Assembly: GCA_017465505.1 (NCBI GenBank)
Contig: JAFTWB010000023.1
Coordinates: 1 to 64,000, forward strand
Source of the DNA: Clostridia bacterium
Lineage (GTDB): Bacteria; Bacillota; Clostridia; Oscillospirales; Acutalibacteraceae
Length of the DNA stretch: 64,000 nucleotides
Direction of reading: 5' to 3'
A program made the translations under genes and the position numbers. This document shows, in pieces, positions 33,666 through 42,834 of this stretch. The first letter of the stretch is position 1. Every line of letters starts with the position of its first letter. The notes below the pieces were generated by a model. That model did no database searches. It was given only the letters and a program-made list of their open reading frames with translations, and was not told the origin of the DNA.

Positions 33666-36600
33666 TTAAGCGTCGATTGTGGAGATAGCTAAAGTTGTTT
33701 CCTCAAGAACGTCAAGCAAAACATTAACTGTGTCAAGGTTTGTAAAGAGGGACACGTTGTTCTCGGTTGCGTAGTGGCGAATCATATGGCCGTCGGAAGC
33801 TGAGCCCACAGAGCCAACCTCACGGGTGTTGATGATATAAGCGATATGACCCTGACGGATAGCCTCGGGGATTTCCTCACTGCCTTCGCTGATTTTCTGG
33901 AGAACGTGAGTGCGGATACCATTTTCGATAAGGAACTTTGCAGTACCCTCGGTAGCCTGAATATTGAAGCCTAAGTTATAGAAACGGCGGATTAAGGGCA
34001 AAGCCTCATCCTTGTCGGAATCTGCAATAGTTGCAAATACCGTGCCGTAATTCTGCAAGTGCATACCGCTTGCCTGAAGTGCCTTGAAGAGTGCACGGTT
34101 AAGCTTGTCGTCATAGCCGATTGCTTCACCTGTGGACTTCATCTCGGGAGAGAGGTAAGCGTCTAAGCCTCTGATTTTATTGAAGGAGAATACGGGAACC
34201 TTAACGTACCAACGCTTCTTCTCCTCGGGATAGATATCGAAGATACCCTGCTCCTTAAGGCTCTTGCCCATAATTACCTCTGTGGCAATATCTGCAAGGG
34301 AGTAACCTGTTGCTTTAGAGAGGAAAGGAACAGTACGGGAAGAACGGGGGTTAACCTCGATGATATATACGTTGTCGTTTTCGTCAACAATGAACTGGAT
34401 GTTGTAAAGACCAACAATGCCGATACCAAGACCCAACTGCTTGGCATACTGAAGGATGATACCCTTAACCTTGTTGGAGATGGAGAATGTGGGATAAACG
34501 CTGATAGAGTCGCCTGAGTGAACACCTGTTCTTTCAACAAGCTCCATAATACCGGGAACGAAAACATCTCTGCCGTCGCAAATAGCGTCAATCTCAACCT
34601 CTTTACCCTGAATATATTTGTCAACAAGAACAGGCTTGTCCTCGTCAATTTCAACGGCTGTCTTAAGGTAGGTTCTGAGCTGCTCCTCGGTTGTAACAAT
34701 CTGCATTGCACGTCCGCCTAAAACAAAGCTGGGACGAACAAGTACAGGGAAGCCGATATTCTTTGCAGCGGCTACGCCGTCTTCGATATTTGTAACTGCC
34801 TTACCCTGAGGCTGAGGAATACCAAGGTCTGTGAGGATTTTCTCAAAGCTGTCGCGGTTTTCTGCCTTGTCGATAGCTTCGCAGTCAGTACCGATAATCT
34901 TAACACCTCTCTTCATAAGGGGTTCTGCAAGGTTAATGGCAGTCTGACCGCCCAGAGAAGCAATAACACCCTCGGGCTTTTCAAACTCGATGATGTTCAT
35001 AACATCTTCGGGAGTAAGAGGCTCAAAGTAGAGCTTGTCAGCAGTTGTGTAGTCTGTGGAAACGGTTTCGGGGTTATTGTTGATGATAATAGCCTCGTAA
35101 CCTGATTTTTTGATGGTTGTTACTGCGTGAACTGTGGAGTAGTCAAACTCAACACCCTGACCGATACGGATAGGACCTGCACCCAGAACAACAATCTTCT
35201 TCTTATCTGTAAGCTTACTTGCGTTCTCGCCTGTGTAGGAAGAGTAGAAGTAAGGGATATATGCATTTGTGTGGCAGGTGTCAACCATTCTGTAAACAGG
35301 GAACATTGCCTTTTCTTTGCGGAAGTTGTAAACGTCGATTTCATTTACATTCCAGAGCTTTGCAACAAACTTATCGCCAAAGCCCATAACCTTAGCTTCC
35401 TTAAGGGTAGCCTCGTCCATAACATTTGCCTTGAGCTTTTCTTCCATAGCGATAATCTTAACGATAGACTCAAGGAAGTAAGAGGTGATTTTTGTTACCT
35501 CGTGAAGCTTCTCAACGCTTTCGCCACGGCGTAAAAGCTCGGAAACACAGAAGATTGTGTCATCTTTGAAGAGGTCAAGGTAAGCATAAAGCTCTTCATT
35601 ACTCATATCGTCAAACTTGGGAAGCCAGAAGTGGTAAGCACCTGTTTCAAGAGAACGGATAGACTTAAGCAGACACTCCTCAAGAGTTGAGCCGATACCC
35701 ATAACCTCGCCTGTTGCCTTCATCTGAGTGCCAAGGATGTTGGAAGCATTTGCGAATTTATCAAAGGGGAAACGAGGAACTTTTGCAACTACATAGTCAA
35801 GGCTGGGCTCAAAAGCAGCAGTTGTGTTGGCAATCTGAATATCCTCAAGTGCCATACCAACAGCAATTTTTGCAGTTACTCTTGCAATGGGGTAACCGCT
35901 TGCTTTGGAAGCAAGAGCAGATGAACGAGAAACTCGGGGGTTAACCTCAATAAGGAAGTACTCGCTTGTAGTGGGATTAAGAGCAAACTGAACGTTACAA
36001 CCGCCCTCGATTTTAAGCTCTCTGATAATCTTGATAGCACTGTCGTTGAGCATTTTGAGGTCTTTGTCGTTGAGAGTAAGGATAGGAGCAACAACCAGAG
36101 AGTCACCTGTGTGAACACCAACGGGGTCGATGTTTTCCATACCGCAGATTGTGATTGCGTGATCCATAGAGTCACGCATAACCTCAAACTCGATTTCCTT
36201 GTAGCCCTTTACGCTCTTTTCAATAAGAACCTGATGAACGGGAGAAAGCTTGAAAGCGTTGATACCGATGTCAACAAGCTCCTGCTCGTTGTTTGCAAAG
36301 CCGCCGCCTGTACCGCCAAGGGTAAATGCAGGACGAAGAACTACAGGATAGCCGATTCTCTTTGCGGCTTCCTTTGCTTCTTCCAGATTATAAGTGATTT
36401 CAGAGGGAATTGTGGGCTCGCCGATACTTTCGCAAAGCTCTTTGAAGAGCTCTCTGTCCTCAGCTCTTTCAATAGACTTGCTGCTTGTACCCAAAAGCTC
36501 AACGCCGCACTCTTTTAAAACGCCTTTTTTCTCAAGCTGCATTGCAAGGTTAAGACCTGTCTGACCGCCGATACCGGGCACAATTGCGTCGGGACGCTCG

Positions 36601-36839
36601 TATCTTAAAATGCGAGCAATATACTCTAAAGTAAGGGGCTCCATATATACTTTGTCAGCAATGGATGTGTCTGTCATAATTGTAGCAGGGTTGGAGTTAA
36701 CAAGAACTACCTCGTAGCCTTCCTCTTTAAGAGCAAGGCAAGCCTGTGTGCCTGCATAGTCAAACTCAGCTGCCTGACCGATAACGATAGGACCTGAGCC
36801 GATAATCATAATCTTCTTAATGTCTGTTCTTTTAGCCAT
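33666..36839 (-). CDS. carB: Carbamoyl-phosphate synthase large subunit
   Basis: A 1057-residue enzyme with two ATP-grasp halves (residues about 1-400 and 540-930), an oligomerisation domain between them, and a C-terminal MGS-like allosteric domain. Landmarks are IGSGPIVIGQAAEFDYAGTQ, its counterpart LGAGPIRIGQGVEFDYST, and FALNPTTSEYFLIEVNPRVS. It makes carbamoyl phosphate for PyrB using ammonia from the small subunit. carA is not adjacent and not in the window, unusual for a pyr operon. Confidence 0.95.
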   Translation of the reverse strand: MAKRTDIKKIMIIGSGPIVIGQAAEFDYAGTQACLALKEEGYEVVLVNSNPATIMTDTSIADKVYMEPLTLEYIARILRYERPDAIVPGIGGQTGLNLAMQLEKKGVLKECGVELLGTSSKSIERAEDRELFKELCESIGEPTIPSEITYNLEEAKEAAKRIGYPVVLRPAFTLGGTGGGFANNEQELVDIGINAFKLSPVHQVLIEKSVKGYKEIEFEVMRDSMDHAITICGMENIDPVGVHTGDSLVVAPILTLNDKDLKMLNDSAIKIIRELKIEGGCNVQFALNPTTSEYFLIEVNPRVSRSSALASKASGYPIARVTAKIAVGMALEDIQIANTTAAFEPSLDYVVAKVPRFPFDKFANASNILGTQMKATGEVMGIGSTLEECLLKSIRSLETGAYHFWLPKFDDMSNEELYAYLDLFKDDTIFCVSELLRRGESVEKLHEVTKITSYFLESIVKIIAMEEKLKANVMDEATLKEAKVMGFGDKFVAKLWNVNEIDVYNFRKEKAMFPVYRMVDTCHTNAYIPYFYSSYTGENASKLTDKKKIVVLGAGPIRIGQGVEFDYSTVHAVTTIKKSGYEAIIINNNPETVSTDYTTADKLYFEPLTPEDVMNIIEFEKPEGVIASLGGQTAINLAEPLMKRGVKIIGTDCEAIDKAENRDSFEKILTDLGIPQPQGKAVTNIEDGVAAAKNIGFPVLVRPSFVLGGRAMQIVTTEEQLRTYLKTAVEIDEDKPVLVDKYIQGKEVEIDAICDGRDVFVPGIMELVERTGVHSGDSISVYPTFSISNKVKGIILQYAKQLGLGIGIVGLYNIQFIVDENDNVYIIEVNPRSSRTVPFLSKATGYSLADIATEVIMGKSLKEQGIFDIYPEEKKRWYVKVPVFSFNKIRGLDAYLSPEMKSTGEAIGYDDKLNRALFKALQASGMHLQNYGTVFATIADSDKDEALPLIRRFYNLGFNIQATEGTAKFLIENGIRTHVLQKISEGSEEIPEAIRQGHIAYIINTREVGSVGSASDGHMIRHYATENNVSLFTNLDTVNVLLDVLEETTLAISTIDA

Positions 36840-36856
36840 TTTCTTTTACCTCCGTA

Positions 36857-38074
36857 TTATGCTTTATAAGAAATCTTACCGTCACAGACAGTAAGCATAC
36901 ATTTGCCAAAGAGCTTTTCACCCTCAAAGGGAGTAGCAGTGCCTTTGGAAAGGAAGAAGTCCTTGTTAACAGTAATTTCTTCCTCGGTGTCCCAGATTGT
37001 AAAGTCATTTGTGAAAGGAATACCAAATCTTTCTCTGGGATTTATACACAAGAGCTCTACAAGTTTTTCAAGACTAAGTATGCCCTTTTTTACAAGTTTT
37101 GTGTAAAGAAGAGGAAAAGCAGTTTCGATTCCTGTAATTCCGAAAGGACTCAGAGCCAGTCCTCTGCCCTTTTCTTCTTCTCCGTGAGGTGCGTGGTCTG
37201 TAGCAATGCAATCAATTGTGCCGTCCAGCACACCTTCAAGCAAAGCCTCTTTATCACTCTTTGAACGCAGAGGCGGATTCATTTTGAATCTGCCGTGCTC
37301 CTGTAAATCCATATCGTCTAAGATAAGGTAGTGAGGCCCTGTTTCGCAGGTAATGTTAACACCCTGGGCTTTTGCCTTGCGGATTAAGTCAACACTTTCT
37401 TTGGCGGAAATGTGGCAGACGTGATATTTACAGCCGATTTCCTTACAGAGCTTGATGTCACGCTCTATTTGTTTGTACTCACTCTCTGAGCAGATACCTT
37501 TATGATTATTTAACTTAGCATATTCGCCGTCGTGAATGTAACCGCCAAATAAAAGGTCGTTTACTTCACAGTGGGCAACTATCATTTTATCAAGAGATTT
37601 TGCTTTTTTCATAGCTGAGGCCATCATCTCGTCACTCTGCACACCTCTGCCGTCGTCAGAAAAAGCAATGCACTTTGAAGCGAGAGCCTCCATATCAACC
37701 AGCTCTTCTCCAATCTCACCGACTGTAATAGAAGCGTAAGGATGAACCTTGATAACTGCGTCTTTGTCTATTATGTCCTGCTGAGCCTTGATGTGCTCAA
37801 GTGAGTCAGGCACAGGATTGAGGTTAGGCATTGTGCAGACGTCGGTGTAACCGCCGTGAGCCGAAGCCTTACTACCCGTTTTTATGGTTTCTTTATAAGA
37901 AAAACCCGGCTCACGAAAATGCACGTGCACATCGCAAAAACCGGGAAATATAACATAACGGGGAGAATTATAAACACTGAGAGTAGGGTTCTCATTTAAG
38001 AAAGCAGAAACAAAAGCACCGAGCTCAGGGTACTTGTCAATGCCGAATATTTTAGCTTTCAGAAGCTCTTTCAT
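36857..38074 (-). CDS. pyrC: Dihydroorotase
   Basis: A 405-residue type-I dihydroorotase. The metal-binding DVHVHFREPG motif, GGYTDVCTMPNLNPV and CIATDHAPH are all intact. I chose the ATG at 38074 because AGGAGAAG lies just upstream; the longer frame would run into the attenuator hairpin. It is the first gene of the pyr operon, 18 bp before carB. Confidence 0.93.
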   Translation of the reverse strand: MKELLKAKIFGIDKYPELGAFVSAFLNENPTLSVYNSPRYVIFPGFCDVHVHFREPGFSYKETIKTGSKASAHGGYTDVCTMPNLNPVPDSLEHIKAQQDIIDKDAVIKVHPYASITVGEIGEELVDMEALASKCIAFSDDGRGVQSDEMMASAMKKAKSLDKMIVAHCEVNDLLFGGYIHDGEYAKLNNHKGICSESEYKQIERDIKLCKEIGCKYHVCHISAKESVDLIRKAKAQGVNITCETGPHYLILDDMDLQEHGRFKMNPPLRSKSDKEALLEGVLDGTIDCIATDHAPHGEEEKGRGLALSPFGITGIETAFPLLYTKLVKKGILSLEKLVELLCINPRERFGIPFTNDFTIWDTEEEITVNKDFFLSKGTATPFEGEKLFGKCMLTVCDGKISYKA

Positions 38075-38104
38075 AACTTCTCCTTTCTGAGATTTGGCAA
38101 AAAG

Positions 38105-38208
38105 AAAAGCCTTGCCATACAAAACGGCAAGGCTGAATATACCACAAAACCGACGTACTGCTACGTCAAGAGATAAATATTCTGCAATCTTGCCGATCTC
38201 TCTGTATC
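38105..38208 (-). promoter_or_regulatory. pyr leader attenuator with PyrR-like site
   Basis: The leader carries CAGAGAGATCGGCAAG (near 38208-38189), similar to the CAGAGAG core of PyrR binding loops, then a hairpin GACGTA-GCAG-TACGTC. A terminator follows, AGCCTTGCC (38134-38126), loop, GGCAAGGCT (38116-38108) and TTTCTTTTT, 33 bp before pyrC. The upstream CGGCAAG can pair with CTTGCCG of the terminator arm, giving an antiterminator. This fits UMP-controlled attenuation. pyrR itself is not in the window. Confidence 0.75.
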
Positions 38209-38230
38209 GTCTTAAAGATTTGCTGAAAAT

Positions 38231-38259
38231 ATTCTATCACCAAGCAAGAAGTTTGTCAA
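38231..38259 (-). promoter_or_regulatory. pyr operon promoter
   Basis: Consensus TTGACA (38254-38259), 17-bp spacer, TAGAAT (38231-38236), with transcription starting near 38223. Confidence 0.8.
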
Positions 38260-38380
38260 GCAAAATACAGTTATTTTAGCCAAATAATTTGTGATTTTTT
38301 TGTTTATTTCACTAAAGGAAAAATTTCTATTTGAATGTTGCATTATGGGTTTACGGTAGGGCGATTTATAAATATTCAAA

Positions 38381-38522
38381 CTATAATCGCACACGCAGTG
38401 TGCCACCGAAACGTTTGCGTCAGCAAACATATCGCACCGACGAAGTCGGTATATCGCATTTGCCGAGGCAAATATATCACATTGCGTAAGCAATATATCA
38501 CTTCATTTGTGTCAGCAAATGA
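38381..38522 (-). repeat. Second hairpin array (inverted copy)
   Basis: Read on the - strand, hairpins with arms CATTTGC, ATTGC, ATTTGCC, ACCGAC and TTTGC are joined by GTGATAT or GCGATAT. The end is CGTTTCGGTGGCACACTGCG and then GCGATTATAG, as in the array at 25767-25992 (CGTTTTGGTGGCA and GCGATTATAG). It abuts the stop codon of the aminopeptidase gene and lies upstream of the pyr promoter. Confidence 0.85.
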
Positions 38523-39746
38523 TTAAAACGCCCAGTTACCGTTTACAAAGAGAGGTGTTTCCTTGCCTGAGTTATCTATGCCTATAACAGAAAGGTCCTC
38601 TGCACCAATCATAAAGTCAACGTGGATAATGGAATCGTTGCAGCCCTTTTCTACGCACTCTTCAAAGGTCATTTCCTCAAAGCCGGGAATACACTCGCTA
38701 TAGCCTGCACCAAGTGCAAGGTGACAAGAGGCGTTTTCATCAAAGAGAGTGTTATAGTAAAGGATACCTGAATTATTTATGGGAGAATCAAAAGGCACCA
38801 AAGCACATTCTCCAAGATAGCCTGCATTTTCATCCATAGAAAGGAGCTTGCCAAGCAAAGCTTCGTTTTTCTCGGCAGTATACTCAACTGCCTTGCCGTC
38901 TTTGAAAGTGATTGTAAAGTTTTCGATAAGCTGGGATTCATAGGAAAGCGGCATTGTAGAAACCACCTTGCCCTCGGCCTTGCCCTTCATAGGAGTGATA
39001 AACACTTCTTCAGAAGGGATATTTGCGTTAAACATAACGCCCTTGGTTGTACCGCCTGCACCGCCTACAAAACGAGCATTGGGAATGATACCTACTTTGA
39101 AATCCGTGCCGTTTGAGGACTTGTAACGAAGCTCAGAAATACCCAGAGAATTAAGGTATTCACATCTTTTGGCGATGTTTTCGTTGTGCTCTTCCCACTG
39201 AGCTATGGGGTCTGTGTCTGCTCGGCTTGCTGAAAGAATTGCCTGCCAGAGCTTTTCAACTGCAACAGATTTTCTGTCCTTGGGGAAAAGCTTTTTAGCC
39301 CACTTTTCACCGGGAACTGCGGCGATACACCACTGATATTTGTTTTCCATTCTGTCACGATAAGGCTTGAACGCCTTGCGTCTTACCTGAGAAGCCTTGG
39401 TGTATTTGTCCATATTTACGCCCTTGAGTCCGTCGGGGTCGTCGGAAAGAATAACAATTCTCGCAGGGAGAGTATCCTCCTGGTGCTGCATTTTTGCAAG
39501 CTCCCACTCCTGAACGGATGAAAGATTCTTAAGGGTCTGATGTCTTACGTTAAGCTTTGTCAAGGGCTGATGACTCCATCTTACATCAACAGAGGAAGCA
39601 CCTGCTTTGTAGCACTCATCAACAAGAAGCTCTATAAACTTAGGCTGGTCAAGCTCTGCCTCAATAATAACAGGCTGGCCTTTCTGGATATTTACACCCT
39701 TACGGGCAATTAAATGTGCATAAGCACGAAGCTTTGAAATCTGCAT
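38523..39746 (-). CDS. M29-family metallo-aminopeptidase
   Basis: A 407-residue thermophilic-aminopeptidase (AmpS/PepS) family protein from an ATG at 39746 with GGAGG 8 nt upstream. Motifs include GTDFKVGIIPNARFVGG, the GEVAL-like ECALVPFDSPIN and the metal-site region NASCHLALGAGYSE, plus HVDFMIGAEDL near the end. It is a cytoplasmic peptidase that acts on peptide N-termini. A promoter TTGAGT-N17-TAAAAT lies at 39774-39802. Confidence 0.88.
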   Translation of the reverse strand: MQISKLRAYAHLIARKGVNIQKGQPVIIEAELDQPKFIELLVDECYKAGASSVDVRWSHQPLTKLNVRHQTLKNLSSVQEWELAKMQHQEDTLPARIVILSDDPDGLKGVNMDKYTKASQVRRKAFKPYRDRMENKYQWCIAAVPGEKWAKKLFPKDRKSVAVEKLWQAILSASRADTDPIAQWEEHNENIAKRCEYLNSLGISELRYKSSNGTDFKVGIIPNARFVGGAGGTTKGVMFNANIPSEEVFITPMKGKAEGKVVSTMPLSYESQLIENFTITFKDGKAVEYTAEKNEALLGKLLSMDENAGYLGECALVPFDSPINNSGILYYNTLFDENASCHLALGAGYSECIPGFEEMTFEECVEKGCNDSIIHVDFMIGAEDLSVIGIDNSGKETPLFVNGNWAF

Positions 39747-39867
39747 AAAATAACCTCCAATCAATATATTTTAATTTTAACACAATAGCACGAAATACTC
39801 AACAAAAAGATAATTTTCAGAAATTTTTTTCTCTTCATCCCTAAAAACAATCACTTATCCCAAAAAG

Positions 39868-40003
39868 TTGAAATAAAAATAAAGGTGCAGTATAGTAGGC
39901 TCAGCGGACAAAAATAAGAACTTTTTCATAATTTCTCCAAAAAATTAAGGTATAAAAAATAGGACTAAAGAAAATCGACAAGGTTTTGAGCCTTGTCGAT
40001 TTT
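39868..40003 (+). ncRNA. Candidate small RNA (orphan promoter to terminator)
   Basis: On the + strand TTGAAA (39868-39873), a 17-bp spacer and TATAGT (39891-39896) are followed about 70 bp later by a strong terminator. No rightward gene uses them. The transcript (from about 39903) would be about 100 nt, A-rich, with an exposed ATAATTTCTCC that could pair with a ribosome binding site. The terminator also serves the leftward gene at 40010. Confidence 0.4.
39971..40003. terminator. Bidirectional intrinsic terminator
   Basis: Perfect 13-bp arms AAAATCGACAAGG / CCTTGTCGATTTT, with T runs on both strands. Confidence 0.85.
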
Positions 40004-40009
40004 TTCGTT

Positions 40010-41449
40010 TTACGGGTTGTTTGAATATGTATTTTCAGAAGTTTTATAGCTGTTGTTGCCATCGGAATAAGCTCCGTTTTTTAGGCACTTATAGTTATTT
40101 GTAAGGCTGTATTCGGTGTGGCACACAGACTGACCGAAAAAGCTTGGGGTTACTTTTGTTGTGCTTGTGTTAAAGCTTTTCATCTTTGTTGCTTCATCAC
40201 TTAACACATCGCCATTGAGCACATAGAAAGGCGTAAAGACAAGCTCGCCGTTTTCTGCTTTAACAGAAGCATTTTTGTAAAAAGCGGGAGTCTGAGCTAT
40301 GGCAGAGTCATAGTTTGTGTTGCACCTGAGGGTAAAGGTGTTATTACCCGTTGATTTTACTGAGGCAGAATCGTTGCGAAGGTACATATCCAGCTTTGTT
40401 TTTGCGTAAATATGGCCGTCGTTTAAGACAATATCAGAGTCAAAAAACTCCTCGGAGTCTTCCGAAAACTCTGTTAAAAGGTCTGTGTATTTACAGGAAT
40501 ATGTTTTGAAGTACTTATTGCACTGCTCCTCGGTTTCGTAGCCCTCTGCTCCCTGCTCGTTGAGAGAAGTGTAATACCGGGCTCGCTGAGCAAGAAAATC
40601 CTGATGCATCATAAGAAGAACAGTGATTTTGTTAAACTGACGCCCTGCGGCATTGTCCACAAAATCAGCCTGCTCACTGCTGAAAGGAAAGGCATAGTAG
40701 GCATACAAGGCGGCTTTGTCAATAAATCTGTCTCCGTAAAGCTCTTTGTTTTCCATACAGTCCAGCAAATCCTCTACTCCGTCACAGAAAAGCACGTCGA
40801 GGGTGTCTGTGGTGTACATAACATTATCGTAGTATTTGTTTCTGTCGCCATCTGCGTTGGTGTATTTAAAACTGCAATGCTTTGCACACACATCTCTGAG
40901 CGTATTGAGATAAATCTGATGAAAATCCTCAATGGTTTTGCCCTGTGGCAGACTTTTATAATCACTGGAGTAAGCCAGATAATCGGTGTATTTTTCGAAA
41001 AGATTGTTGAGGTCGTTATTTTTTATAATCACCTCAACCTGATTGTACCAGGCAGTTTCAACATTTTGAGCGGCAGATTTAATAATCTCGGCATTCTGAA
41101 GTGACTGGATGTCTGTTGTAATGTTTTTAACGTCCGTAGTTGTGCTGAGAATTTCGTTGCAGGTAGCCTGAATAGCCGAGAGTTTTTCGCCCTGGTCGCT
41201 GCTTCCCAAAAGCCACTTGTTAATAAAGGATGTGCAATCCTTAATGGTTTCGTTGCCTGTTGCCTCGCTCATTTTGCTTAAAATTGTAGCCGTGGCTGAC
41301 ATTCCTCTGGCGTAAAACTGGTTAACTCCGTACTTTGCCAAAGAATCGCCGTCAAAATACGCCGCAGAGGCTGGGGTTGCTGAAACAGCAAGCACTGAAA
41401 TCAGCAAAGAAATCAGAACTGCTGCTGAAATAATTCTTTTAATTTTCAT
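40010..41449 (-). CDS. Secreted protein of unknown function
   Basis: A 479-residue protein with a clear Sec signal peptide (MKIKRIISAAVLISLLISVL ... ASAAYF, cleavage near residue 29). The mature part is mostly helical to about residue 330, rich in Tyr and Asp/Asn, and then beta-rich. It has no dockerin, cell-wall anchor or catalytic motif that I recognise. It is followed by a strong terminator and appears monocistronic. Confidence 0.6.
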   Translation of the reverse strand: MKIKRIISAAVLISLLISVLAVSATPASAAYFDGDSLAKYGVNQFYARGMSATATILSKMSEATGNETIKDCTSFINKWLLGSSDQGEKLSAIQATCNEILSTTTDVKNITTDIQSLQNAEIIKSAAQNVETAWYNQVEVIIKNNDLNNLFEKYTDYLAYSSDYKSLPQGKTIEDFHQIYLNTLRDVCAKHCSFKYTNADGDRNKYYDNVMYTTDTLDVLFCDGVEDLLDCMENKELYGDRFIDKAALYAYYAFPFSSEQADFVDNAAGRQFNKITVLLMMHQDFLAQRARYYTSLNEQGAEGYETEEQCNKYFKTYSCKYTDLLTEFSEDSEEFFDSDIVLNDGHIYAKTKLDMYLRNDSASVKSTGNNTFTLRCNTNYDSAIAQTPAFYKNASVKAENGELVFTPFYVLNGDVLSDEATKMKSFNTSTTKVTPSFFGQSVCHTEYSLTNNYKCLKNGAYSDGNNSYKTSENTYSNNP

Positions 41450-41571
41450 ATATCTTCCTCCGATGAAATCATCTTGAGGACAAGGATATTATATAATTGT
41501 AAAATTTATAAGCCGATTATTGTAAAATATATGTAAAATATTTCTCAAATCCACTTAAAATGGGCTGAGTA

Positions 41572-41599
41572 TTGAAATTCTCCTATACAGTGCTATAAT
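41572..41599 (+). promoter_or_regulatory. Promoter of the PPP phosphatase gene
   Basis: TTGAAA (41572-41577), 16-bp spacer, TATAAT (41594-41599), about 30 bp before the start codon. Confidence 0.65.
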
Positions 41600-41627
41600 A
41601 AATAAAGTTCTATGATGAGGTATTGCT

Positions 41628-42350
41628 ATGAAATATATTATATCTGACATACACGGATGTTTTGATGAGTATAAAATGCTTCTGGAGGAGTTGGCTCTTA
41701 CCCAAAAGGATGAGGTTTTTATCCTGGGAGATTCAACAGACAGAGGAAAAGAACCTATAAAGGTACTTAAAGACATTATGAACAGGAGTAATTTTACATA
41801 TATTCTTGGAAATCACGACGTAATGATGTTGGAGTGTCTATCCTTTTTGACTAAAGAAATTACAGAGGAAAGCATTAAAGCCTTAGAGAAAAACGAAAGA
41901 CTGCATATGGCTTTCGGAGATTGGATGAATAACGGCGGCGAAATAACACTTCAAAAATTCTTGGAACTTGAACGCTTTGAACAAGAGGATATACTGTCAT
42001 TTCTTAAGGAATCTATGGCATACGAAACCATTGAGTACAATAATAAGCTTTATATTCTTGTACATTCGGGACTGGGAAATTTCTCCCCTGAAAAGGAATT
42101 GGACGAATATTCAATAGAGGATTTTATTTTCGAGAGAACTGACTACAAAAGGAACTACTTTAACAGCGACAGAATTTTCCTGGTTACCGGTCACACTCCC
42201 GTGCAGACGTTTCGTGAGGATAAATTGCCCATCGTTTATACCGAGAATAACCACATTGCTGTTGATTGCGGATGTGTCTTTGGAGGAAGGCTTGCCGCTT
42301 ACTGCATAGAAACAGGCGAAAGCACTTATGTGAATTATTTAAAATCATAA
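41628..42350 (+). CDS. PPP-family serine/threonine phosphatase-like protein
   Basis: A 240-residue metallophosphoesterase. The PPP metal motifs appear in order: SDIHG (residues 6-10), GDSTDRG (about 35) and GNHD (about 61), then VHSGLG and VTGHTPV. It is similar to bacterial PrpA/PrpB-type phosphatases. The physiological substrate is unknown. It is monocistronic, between its own promoter and terminator. Confidence 0.85.
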   Translation: MKYIISDIHGCFDEYKMLLEELALTQKDEVFILGDSTDRGKEPIKVLKDIMNRSNFTYILGNHDVMMLECLSFLTKEITEESIKALEKNERLHMAFGDWMNNGGEITLQKFLELERFEQEDILSFLKESMAYETIEYNNKLYILVHSGLGNFSPEKELDEYSIEDFIFERTDYKRNYFNSDRIFLVTGHTPVQTFREDKLPIVYTENNHIAVDCGCVFGGRLAAYCIETGESTYVNYLKS

Positions 42351-42356
42351 AACTCA

Positions 42357-42389
42357 AGACCACTTACCGCTTTGGTAGGTGGTCTTTTT
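42357..42389 (+). terminator. Intrinsic terminator after the phosphatase gene
   Basis: AGACCACTTACC / GGTAGGTGGTCT is followed by TTTTTG. Confidence 0.8.
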
Positions 42390-42521
42390 GTATGCTTAGA
42401 TATATTTGATTTTTACACAACGCTTTTCAGCTTAAGAGATTTTCAGAACTATATAATTAAACATTACAAAACCCAAGGCTGAAGTTTAGTGAAGAGTGAA
42501 AAAAGGGAAGCTGAAAAAATA

Positions 42522-42557
42522 AAAATCGACATCCTTCTATTGCAGAATGTCGATTTT
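42522..42557 (-). terminator. Terminator of tRNA-Arg
   Basis: AAAATCGACAT / ATGTCGATTTT, with a short internal mismatch, is followed by a T-rich tail on the - strand, directly after the tRNA CCA. Confidence 0.75.
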
Positions 42558-42632
42558 TGGCACCCTCTACCGGAATCGAACCGATATCTAAGTCTTAGGA
42601 GGACCTTGTTCTATCCGTTGAACTAAGAGGGC
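42558..42632 (-). tRNA. tRNA-Arg (anticodon CCU)
   Basis: A 75-nt cloverleaf read on the - strand. The acceptor is GCCCTCT / AGAGGGT with a G.U first pair. The D arm contains AGTTCAACGGATAGAACA. The anticodon stem-loop is AGGTC-CTCCTAA-GACTT with anticodon CCU, and the T arm is ATCGG-TTCGATT-CCGGT. It ends GCCA with an encoded CCA. It reads AGG codons. Confidence 0.93.
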
Positions 42633-42834
42633 ATATTCGTTTTCAATTTACTAAGTGAGCTTTGGAAAAGAATGCTCTTCCCTGCCTTAGTAAATTACCC
42701 GATATCAGCATTTAAAATTTTACTCCATAGGCAGGGTTTTGTCAAGTCGGATTAAGTAAGATAAAAAATTTGTGCAAAAGGAAAGCTCCGCATAAAGCGG
42801 AGCCGTCCTCAGAGTGTTTATATGAAGGGGGTAA

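Noticed and set aside
38108-38222. T-box in the pyr leader
   Set aside because: No specifier loop or GGTGGTACC-like antiterminator bulge; the CAGAGAG motif fits PyrR-type control better.
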